Source of the DNA: Sipunculus nudus
Taxonomy: Eukaryota > Annelida > Sipuncula > Golfingiida > Sipunculidae
NCBI GenBank assembly: GCA_026874595.1
Contig: CM049308.1
Location: forward strand, 81,082,124 to 81,146,123
Reading direction: 5' to 3'
Length of the DNA stretch: 64,000 nt
The position numbers and the translations under genes were made by a program. Within the stretch, counting starts at the first letter, position 1; the number at the start of each line of letters is the position of its first letter. Shown here one piece after another: positions 56,404 to 64,000 of the stretch. The notes under the pieces were generated by a model. It was not told the origin of the DNA. It saw nothing but the letters and a program-made list of their open reading frames with translations, and ran no database searches.

Positions 56404-57083
56404 CAGTGGCGGACCATAGAGGGGGGCGGCTGGGGCTGTTCGCCCCGGGCGCCACGTTTAAGGGGGGGGGGGGCGCATTCTGGGGAATTTATATAGAATA
56501 TAAGTATAAAATAGTATTATTTGATACGATATTGTCTTTAAAGAAGTATATATATTTTTTCTTTTAGCATAGTACAATTTAACATTAAATCTTTTTCATA
56601 ATTTAACCAAATATTTGATTTTGTATGAAAAATTAATAAAACGCTTTGCACATACAGCTCATAAAATAACCTTCCGTTTAACAACCATCAAAGAGCTCTA
56701 TCAGGTGTGTATATATCTGATAATAAAGAGGTGAAATTATAAGTTACTATGCAGTTTCTGAATTCAGCAAAATGTTACTCACCAGATAAGGTCTTATCAT
56801 GTTTAATTTTTACGTTAATCACAAATCGTGTGTACACGAAAAATTACGTAACCGCATGTAAAACTTGCAATATAATGGTATTTTCTTCTGTTTTGGAATA
56901 AACTTCGGGGGAGAAAGATGTCGTTTCACTGAATTACATGATATGACTGTGTCGTCTATGAAACATCTGTTATGAAAAAAATGGACCATATATTTTTTTG
57001 CGTATGTTTCCAGTTTAATGTTGTTAAGAGGGCGGAAAATTTTATGACCGCCCTGGGCGGTGTAAACACTAGGTACGCCACGG
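56404..57083. mobile_element. hAT-like non-autonomous element, 680 bp, 8-bp target duplication
   Basis: The target duplication CATCTCAC is at 56396-56403 and 57084-57091; copy A has it once. Termini are CAGTGGCGGACC and, reverse-complemented, CCGTGGCGTACC. An 8-bp duplication with CAGNGGCG-type ends is the hAT signature. Near the ends GCCCCGGGCG and CGCCCTGGGCGG are partly inverted, and G12 lies at 56462. No transposase: the longest frames are short and unlike hAT. Confidence 0.85.
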
Positions 57084-57755
57084 CATCTCACGTTCCACCC
57101 GTACGTCAGTTAATGGTATATAATAACAGGATGCTTAACTGAGGCCTGTAAAAGATTTTCCCCGCATCAGGAAATCCTTCTGTGATGCCCTGCTTGCAAA
57201 ATGACATCATCGCTTCTTGGCTTCGTGCAAAATGGAGCGTCCACCCAACCAAGTCACAACCAACCACACAATCGACACACTGGTAAAAATATTTAAATTC
57301 TTATTTCGTTTATTTTCAATGAAAACGCTTCGGAATTCCATATAAATACTCATTTCACACAGGTTAAATTAATCACACGGTAGAAACGTCCCAGAATATT
57401 CACACAAGTACATATTCCATAGTAAGAAACTCGGACCATTTTCATAATGGCATTGTCACCAAACACAGCAAACACTAATAGTGGTGAAGACACCTGGTCA
57501 CGACACGTATTCAGTGTGGATTAGCCACTCATTTCTGTAACAGTCCGTGGTAACATAATTAAGTTAATCGAGCCTTTGTAATTATATTGTATCATTGGTA
57601 CTAAATGCAAATTGTCCCTCTTCCGGGTCAAGGGACACCAGTTAATTACCATTCCAACAGCTATCGTTTTTCACAAGTTGACAGACAATTAAGGTAAGGG
57701 CTCAGCAGCCACACGAGGCTCTCTAGGTCATTTACTGGAGGTGGGGTGGGGTGGC

Positions 57756-57890
57756 CAGTGGCGTCAATTTTTCTTCCAGGGTGGGGGGGGGGTGTCTTTA
57801 TATATATATATATATATCTATATATATTATATATATATATATAAACATACACATATATATACCTTTTTCAGAGTAGTGAGTGGCATATAC

Positions 57891-57948
<58 letters not shown>

Positions 57949-58212
57949 CTATATATTTATATTGAGGCCTATATATAATTATTATATATATATACTTAAC
58001 CATACCTCGAATAATTATAATGTATTAGAAAATCAGTTATTTTGTGAATTCTAAGCAAGGTTTAGATATAAGAATTTTTTGTAAATAGATCCAAAGTCTT
58101 TAATTCTATTTATTAATATATTTCGTTTGCAATATTATAATATTATTCTCTGAAAAGTGGGGGGGGGGGGATTACGTTGATACCCCCCATCCCCCCTATA
58201 TTGACGCCCCTG
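57756..58212. mobile_element. hAT-like non-autonomous element, 457 bp, filled with TA repeats
   Basis: Termini CAGTGGCGTCAAT and, reverse-complemented, CAGGGGCGTCAAT. Flanks GGGGTGGC (57748-57755) and TGGGTGGC (58213-58220) form an 8-bp duplication with one mismatch. G10 and G12 tracts lie just inside both ends. The middle is mostly (TA)n (57799-57850 and 57897-57950). Copy A lacks it. Fragments of the family are at 41330-41475 and 49668-49735. Confidence 0.8.
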
Positions 58213-59087
58213 TGGGTGGCAGTCCAGAACTGAGCGGGACGGGCCTAACAAACACCCCGCCCGAAGAGGCTGGTCCGTCAGCGTCCAGCACGAAAGTGCC
58301 CTATTCAATTCTGCCAGCCGCCAAATCAGGCTGTAAAGTTTATCACCGCTAAACGCTCAAATCACAGCCCTAAAAGCGGTAAATTTTACATTACAGTCAT
58401 ATAACGTAACATGCTTTACCTTCCGACAGCGATATCATGCCTGTCTTTCATCAACATTTCCAATAATCTCATGTTATGCATCGACAACGTAACCTTACAT
58501 TTGATAGTTAAGCAGAGATGTAAGCATTGCTTTCATGAACAGTTTATGGGATTATTGGATTATTGCCGACGGACAAGCGTGATAGCATTGTACATTTCAT
58601 AATTCTGACCAGAAGTTTACCGTTGGTAGAGTTTATAGTGTGTTAAGATAATGTGTTTAAGAGTGAACCCAAAGCTTGATTATCAGACGACACTTAATCT
58701 ATGGACGGGTATCGAAAATAAATATATTTCATAACGCACTCTTAAAAGTTCACCTTGATCATTAATTTATACTTTCAATGGTTTTTGTATCATTCATCTT
58801 TTATTTTAAGTTCAGGCAGTCCATTTTAATGTTTAGTAAGTGCAAAATAAGCATTCCATTCAAAGTAATAAACTGATTACAAAATATTTCAGTTTAGACA
58901 CTATGTAAAAAGCTGAAGTCATAATGCTTCACGCACAAGGATTCAACATTTTAATCTCCTCTCTCTCTTTCCTCTCATAGTGAAATACGAGGACGTTTCA
59001 GGGAAATGTTCAAAATTATGTACATATAAGCACTATTAAGGCAATAAACATACGTAAGATGATTTCAGGGATTTTCAAGGATTTTAA

Positions 59088-60151
59088 AGGGGCCCCATCA
59101 CCTATAAAGCATGTTGAATTTACACGAAAACAGCTTCTCCCCTTTAAAATACATTTTTTTTCTGTCAAAATATTGCCCTGAAATCGTTGCTTACTCCTGT
59201 TAATGACTGTAAAAAAACAGTGGACTCCGCAATCACAGGTGTCCACATAAAAACAGCGTCGGCTCGCCCAGGCAACAACACGTGGCAACCAGGAGAAGCC
59301 CTGACTGATTTGGCCCAAAAAATGTTATACATTTTCCCGCTGGCAGAAACATTGCGTGTTGTAGCGGCCTTGTATGGAAAGCACACACTTGGGTTTCACG
59401 CCTGGTCGTGGGTCACGTGATGAGCCTGGTATGTGTAGAGACACACGGCTATGTCTTTCTAGAGAATTCCTGAAACGCGTGTTTACTGTTGAGTAGGGTC
59501 CTTATAGACTGTTCGGGAAGTGGAAAATTCCCGGCTTGGGGTGTGAAGGTATATAAAGGGGCTGTTTTTTAGAACCAGAGGGCAGACCAGAGCAGATACC
59601 AGCGGACGCAGAAGCGTGTGTCGGCTTTTCAAAGAACTTTCTCCTGGATTTTATACATTTGGACTTCAGTTTACTTTCTATGTTGTTGCAAGAACTTTCC
59701 ACTGGGCTGTCATTCTCCGAGAGAGTTTACATTCAAAGGACTTATCGTTGTGATGGTGTTGGTATCGAGGTACTGTACCATTATCTTTCTGTGTGATTAT
59801 ATTGACTTGTTGCTATAACGCTGTTTTACTGTATAATTGTATTGATTTAGTGTATTGTATTGTTAGGGTTGTTTTAAAAATAAATTATAGTTACTTGTTA
59901 ACAAAAACAACCACTGACTTCTTTATTCATTCCCTTAGACAGTTCATGCTGCTTAGTGTTGCAGAATCTGATTTTTTTTTTATCTCCATTACAAAATTTG
60001 TGTTCATCACGCATACGTGATCTGTTAATGTTAGGTGCCGTAACAGCATGACTGTGTGCTGGGATGGTTTTGCTGGGAAACTTTCGTATAAAGAAAAACT
60101 GAACTGATGGTGTGAAAGAATAGGCATAATATTGTTCCTGATTATGCCCCT
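59088..60151 (+). mobile_element. TTAA-flanked element, second copy, with nested solo LTR
   Basis: TTAA lies at 59084-59087 and 60152-60155. Ends AGGGGCCCCATCACC and, reverse-complemented, AGGGGCATAATCAGG. The left part (59088-59359) and right part (60046-60151) match 47970-48465, for example GGCCCAAAAAATGT and GACTGTGTGCTGGGATGGTT. A solo LTR sits between them, and some host element sequence next to the LTR appears lost. Confidence 0.8.
59360..60045 (+). mobile_element. Solo LTR, 686 bp, nested
   Basis: TGTAGCGG at the start and GTGCCGTAACA at the end. GTATATAAAGGGG near 59549 fits a TATA box and AATAAATTATAG near 59879 a polyadenylation signal, in the order expected of U3-R-U5 on the plus strand. 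The same family is at 22516-23141 (full length) and 6041-6340 (part). No coding region remains. Clear target duplications are not seen, so edges may be off by a few bases. Confidence 0.75.
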
Positions 60152-60781
60152 TTAAACAATGTGTGAACCCTGATTGGGTTATCTCTTGTCATATTGTATG
60201 TTGTTGTTGTTATTGTGAAGCACGTAACTTTCTTGTGTTGTAAATCTCGGAACACTGCCATTACTCCGCGATGAAGTTGGGAAAGGCAGCCCTGTCACTA
60301 CGTGTAGATAATACAGTACGACTATTATTTCGACGGCAACCCCGCATTCTGGCAGCAAAACCTCTTCGGTTGGGTCATCTGGAACACGGGTAGCGAATGC
60401 TCGTTTTTCAATGAATGTGTTGATTCAAAAGTCAGAGATGTTCCTCGCGGAAACGTGTTAAATCCGAGTATTCCTGAGCTAAAAATCGGCGCCAACCTTG
60501 GTTTAATTTAAAGGAATAAAGGTCAAACCCCTAACTTGACATAAAATCTCTATCCCCCCCCCAAAGCTTAGATTAATATAATTAACAATACAATATTGAG
60601 GGCCAAACCATTGATAAAAAAAATCAAATAGTGGACGGCGGTCATGTTGTATTTCTGACTTTCACAGATTTCTCCTAAGCTTTCAGCATCCTCTTCTCCA
60701 TAGTCACATAAGTGCTTTAAATAACTCTTCTTTATTTTATTTTTTTTTTTTTTGCGCTTGAAAATTTATTTGATATTTCAG

Positions 60782-60943
60782 GTGATTCATACATGCTCGC
60801 TTCCGGCGTTCCTATTCGAAACGGAAATAACCATGTGAGCGAGATAGCCTTTTTGGCCTTCAGTATCCTAGACAGCGTGGACAACTTGACCATTCCGGGA
60901 AAACCGGACCAACATTACAAGATACGAATAGGCATAAACACGG
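60782..60943 (+). CDS. NIT-domain receptor guanylate cyclase, catalytic-domain exon
   Basis: 162-bp exon, acceptor GATATTTCAG and donor ACGG|GTAAGC, phase 1 at both ends. It encodes (G)DSYMLASGVPIRNGNNHVSE, then IAFLAFSILD and HYKIRIGINTG. The Asp of GDSYM is the second metal-binding aspartate of class III cyclases. R-I-G-I-N/H-T-G is the conserved strand that leads into PVVAGVVG of the next exon. No residue expected in this segment is missing. Confidence 0.96.
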
Positions 60944-61610
60944 GTAAGCCTGTTTAAGAAATGCTTACGGTATCATTAAATATATTTTAATTATAATTAT
61001 TATTTAAATGGCGTGTTTAAGAAATGTTTAAGGAATATATTTTAATTATAATTATTATTTTAATGGTGTGTTTAAGAAATGTTTACGGTATCATAAAATA
61101 TATTTTAATTATAAATATTATTAAAATTGTGTGTTTAGATCAATCAGATAACCTTGAAATAATAAAAAAATATCTTATTATAATAGAGAGCTGGCCTTCG
61201 CTGATTTTACGGGAAAGGTGTATTGTAATTATTGGCAATAATGTCAAAGCCATGTATGGTGCAGTGTCATTTTAACAGCATATAAAATTCCAAAGATGTA
61301 TTTTATCTAAGTTTACATTTGTAATGGAAAAATAAATGCTCATCCTGATTTTTAAGACACAATAAAACTATTATAATTTCTCTCCTCGTATATGTGTTGT
61401 CACATTAGTTTGTTATCGCTCTGTCCATGGTAAGATCAAGTGTCTAAATATTTTATCTGGATAATTAATGACCCTCATTGGGTAAAACATAAGATGGGCG
61501 ATTAAATCAAACAGAACATTGAGATCTTATAAAATTGTATGTTTATTAACTATCATTATCATCTGCTTCTATAGCCACTTTTATTTATTATTTTTTTGTT
61601 AATTCGTCAG
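60944..61610 (+). other. Intron 3 (667 bp, phase 1)
   Basis: GTAAGC to AATTCGTCAG. Apart from the triplicate AT-rich repeat near its start it holds nothing recognisable. Confidence 0.95.
60951..61131 (+). repeat. AT-rich tandem repeat, three units of 55-63 bp
   Basis: Units start TGTTTAAGAAATG at 60951, 61014 and 61069, each with ATATATTTTAATTATAAT-type cores. The second unit is shorter by 8 bp. The repeat begins 7 bases after the splice donor. Confidence 0.85.
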
Positions 61611-61709
61611 GACCTGTTGTGGCTGGTGTAGTCGGCGTCAAAATGCCTCGATACTGCCTGTTCGGGGACACAGTCAACACTGCGTCCAGAATGGAATCCA
61701 CAGGCGTAG
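61611..61709 (+). CDS. NIT-domain receptor guanylate cyclase, catalytic-domain exon
   Basis: 99-bp exon in phase with its neighbours (phase 1 both sides; donor GTAG|GTAATA). It encodes (G)[20 protein letters not shown], then [12 protein letters not shown]. The Cys of RYCLFGD is the residue that, with the Glu of KVE, reads guanine and makes the enzyme a guanylate rather than an adenylate cyclase. Asn and Arg of NTASR are the transition-state-stabilising pair. All are present, so the domain looks catalytically competent as a homodimer. Confidence 0.96.
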
Positions 61710-63887
61710 GTAATAAATGAATTAAACTTATTTCAGATTTCCAAATGTCACACGATCCATTCACGGAATCGTTCAATTCGGTGCCATCTGCGCTTCAAAA
61801 GAAATCCTTTGAAAATGCTGCCCTCGGGGGACTATTTTCACTCATTGCATATCGGCAGTGTCACTTACTTCATTTAAGTCACTTGATATACTTTTCGTAT
61901 TCCGATTTCATGAATAACACCATTACATTGAATAAACTAATCGATAGCATACCAGACGGTTTTATATACGTTTTAAGCAGCTATGCCATCAATTATGGTA
62001 CAAAAATGCTGCATCATTGTACATGAACATATCAGATTCAATTTCATTGATTTATACGACCTGTGTTATATAAAGTTGCTGGTACATTACTGCGGATTTA
62101 TTTTGAACTTGCTCGTCGTCTGCTGCCTGATTATATCAACCTCCGCCAGATGGCTCATTGTTGCGCTACATTAACCTCTCTGTCGGTTCGTCCCGACACG
62201 TTTAACAATATCCCATGGGAAGTATATCAATAGGTTATGTCAATTATTTTCTGTCAGCAAATTTTAGCAATTCCAATATCGATCATAATGTGTCAACTCT
62301 CATTTTTTCAAATTCATCGGGGCTATTTTAGCGGAGGTTTCAATAAAGAATGATTGACATTGACAGGTTGATCCACACATAGATATTAACCAACCAAGTC
62401 AAAGTACTGTCACGTACTCTAAAAACACTGTCTGCAATCGAGTTTATATGTTCCTTGTAATCATATGCTTTTTTGTACAAGCACAGGCTACAATAAATCC
62501 GCGTTGTTGGTCTGAACAGCGATGTAGGTCTCAAATGAAGACATTTGAGATTAAAGCTATAGATCCCAAAGAATTAAGGAAAGAAAAAGGTTGAACTCGA
62601 GTGCTCCAGTTGAAAGAGTCAAGGGCTCCGTACTGGCTCCTCTTTCAGTAGAGACAAAATACAGCTGAGCGACAACTCTTTAATTATAAGGTTTAAGATG
62701 AAGTTGAATCAGAGGAGATAGAAATGAATAGATAAGGTCTATTAAGTCTGATTGACGAAACATTAAGGCCAGTGAACTTGTTAATATTACATTTTAAAGG
62801 TTAATCTAACCTCCGTCAGTCACGTCAGTCCGGATCGCCGGTATACTTGTGTCACAAACTCACCAGTGTTGATATAGTATATGAGTCATCATGTATTTCA
62901 GAAGGACTAACGAAAAAAAAATAACTACAAGAGGTCCCCTGGTCCGGATAAGAGGGGGAAGGGGGGGGGGCGTAAAAGTTGGTCTGAAACCCTTGAATTA
63001 GGTTGCGGTAAGTAAAACTAAGTTCTGTAAAAAAAAGATTTCCCTCTCAGAATGGGTCACTTAAACAAGAGCAAGAGGACTGCAGCATGTGTATCTCCTT
63101 TTCAAACAGTTTCGGCCTTAATGCAGGGAAGCAAGAATGACCTCTCCAAAAAGCCAAAAACAAGCATTTTGACACCTTGTCATTGGTTGACCACAGATTA
63201 TAAATGATTGACCGATTTGATTGACCAAAACACATTTAAAAATCAAATAATGCGGGGGGGGGGGGGGGGGGGGGGGGCTAATGGCTAGAGCCAGAGCCAA
63301 CCAGACCATTCACTACCGGGGTCATGAGAGTAAATAGGACCTTATGACCAACAAGCCGTCACTGAGTTCTGAGGCATCTTTCTGCTAAGTGTGTCGCCTA
63401 CTAGAACACTGTCGCCTTAAATTTGGAGGTGTAGACTTTTGGATTGCCCCTATATCCCAAGCGCTGTCCTTAAGAGTCCGTACAATCAGTCGTTCTAGAG
63501 GTTTTTAACTTACACGGACACCGGCTTCTGGTATCTGTGGATTCTCTTCCCATACCTTAAATAAGGCACATCCCATATAGAAGAAATGTATATCCATCAA
63601 ATGGTTCAAAGTTCAGAATGACAGGTATAGAATGTGTCTCACTCATGACCGGTAAAATAATTTAATCCTTTAATCCTTTAATTTACTTTCATTTAGCTAA
63701 TGAAGATAAGAACAAGATTTTGTTTCTTATTACTGGATGCTGTTAATTTTGGTGTTGGATGGTCCCCTGGCACGGGGCCTCTGGGACTTTAATCTGGGAC
63801 TTGGAATATCCGGTTTACTCTCTTGAATTCAGGTTAACGTATCAGTGAGCCCCCACTAAGACATGTCTCTGTCATGTTTAATTTCAG
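61710..63887 (+). other. Intron 4 (2,178 bp, phase 1)
   Basis: GTAATA to TTTAATTTCAG. It contains a GGTCCCCTGGTCCGGATAAG remnant with a G10 tract (62939-62975) sharing TGAAACCCTTGAATTA with the 14.4-kb remnant, and G24 at 63254-63277. The rest (61.75-62.9 and 63.3-63.85 kb) shows nothing I recognise; its short frames have no family features. Confidence 0.95.
63254..63277. repeat. Poly-G tract (G24)
   Basis: Twenty-four uninterrupted G, the longest in the window. Confidence 0.95.
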
Positions 63888-63979
63888 CACAACGGATACA
63901 CATTTCCCAGTCAACTTATGAATGTCTACGGCATACTGGGAAATTTTATATGGAGGAAAGGGGGTTAATTAACGTGAAG
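63888..63979 (+). CDS. NIT-domain receptor guanylate cyclase, end-of-catalytic-domain exon
   Basis: 92-bp exon, acceptor TTAATTTCAG and donor AAG|GTAAGT (phase 0). It encodes (A)QRIHISQSTYECLRHTGKF then YMEERGLINVK. R-I-H-I-S-Q-S-T and the E-R-G...I-N-V-K strand are the closing part of animal guanylate cyclase catalytic domains. The final G-K-G...T-Y-W-L type strand must be in a later exon beyond the window. Confidence 0.95.
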
Positions 63980-64000
63980 GTAAGTAAAGTAAACCTGAGT

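Larger units (their letters stand above)
56186..58263 (+). repeat. Tandem duplication, copy B (with two hAT-like insertions)
   Basis: It starts CAAGAAATCCAAGGTAATGT and ends CAAACACCCCGCCCG, about 0.93 kb once the insertions at 56404-57083 and 57756-58212 are removed, against 0.96 kb for copy A. Direct head-to-tail order indicates a local tandem duplication. Confidence 0.88.
41157..60781 (+). other. Intron 2 (19,625 bp, phase 1)
   Basis: It runs from GTAAGG at 41157 to TTGATATTTCAG ending at 60781. It splits the cyclase motif K-V-E-T-I-G-D-S-Y-M in the Gly codon; the join restores it exactly, so no exon is missing. The content is repeats listed separately. I recognise nothing in about 41.8-43.0, 43.5-44.25, 46.75-47.8, 49.1-49.65, 50.65-52.4, 53.0-54.05, 58.3-59.05 and 60.2-60.75 kb apart from AT-rich sequence and short meaningless frames. 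Confidence 0.9.

Noticed and set aside
59187-59420. 77-codon frame near the solo LTR
   Set aside because: It translates the TTAA element and the LTR start; the related copy at 48 kb lacks an equivalent frame.

Overview
This window is animal (metazoan) nuclear DNA. It is AT-rich, full of microsatellites, non-LTR retrotransposons, solo LTRs and short foldback or TIR elements, and its coding sequence is split by GT-AG introns. The repeat style points to a lophotrochozoan, most likely a bivalve or other mollusc. The clues are AGCTCAGCTGA-type elements with tandem cores that resemble the pearl/HINE elements of bivalves, GACCTTGACCTT-rich repeats, and a tRNA-headed SINE. That assignment is an inference, not proof.

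Essentially the whole window is the middle of one plus-strand gene. Five coding exons (1-172, 40449-41156, 60782-60943, 61611-61709, 63888-63979) join in a single reading frame with canonical splice sites and compatible phases. They encode the C-terminal part of a NIT (nitrate/nitrite-sensing type) extracellular domain, one transmembrane helix, a short signalling helix, and most of a class III guanylate cyclase catalytic domain with its metal-binding, guanine-specifying and transition-state residues. There is no kinase-homology domain between membrane and cyclase, so this is a NIT-type receptor guanylate cyclase rather than a natriuretic-peptide-type receptor. The protein's N-terminus lies before the window and its C-terminus after it. 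Only about 1.2 kb (2%) of the window is coding. Two introns of 40.3 kb and 19.6 kb make up the rest.

Intron 1 (173-40448) holds a TA-flanked DNA element (1190-2227), several foldback elements, a 62-bp tandem array around an LTR fragment (5760-6386), a decayed LINE fragment (8.0-8.9 kb), two pearl/HINE-like elements (17470-19158 and 23952-26600), a 46-bp tandem array (21397-22206), a solo LTR (22516-23141), an ACCAAT/ATTGGT palindromic element (23627-27300) interrupted by the second HINE-like element and a SINE, and a 3.75-kb minus-strand Tx1/L1-like LINE (27806-31560) with a 906-codon open reverse-transcriptase frame.

Intron 2 (41157-60781) holds a decayed L2/CR1-like LINE (44285-46440), TTAA-flanked elements (47970-48465; 59088-60151 with a solo LTR nested inside), a TA-flanked inverted-repeat element (52584-52904), and a 1-kb tandem duplication (55.2-58.3 kb). 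The second copy of that duplication carries two hAT-like insertions that the first copy lacks. Several of these repeats have an unoccupied sister site elsewhere in the window, so insertion boundaries and target duplications can be read directly. Introns 3 and 4 are short and mostly simple sequence.
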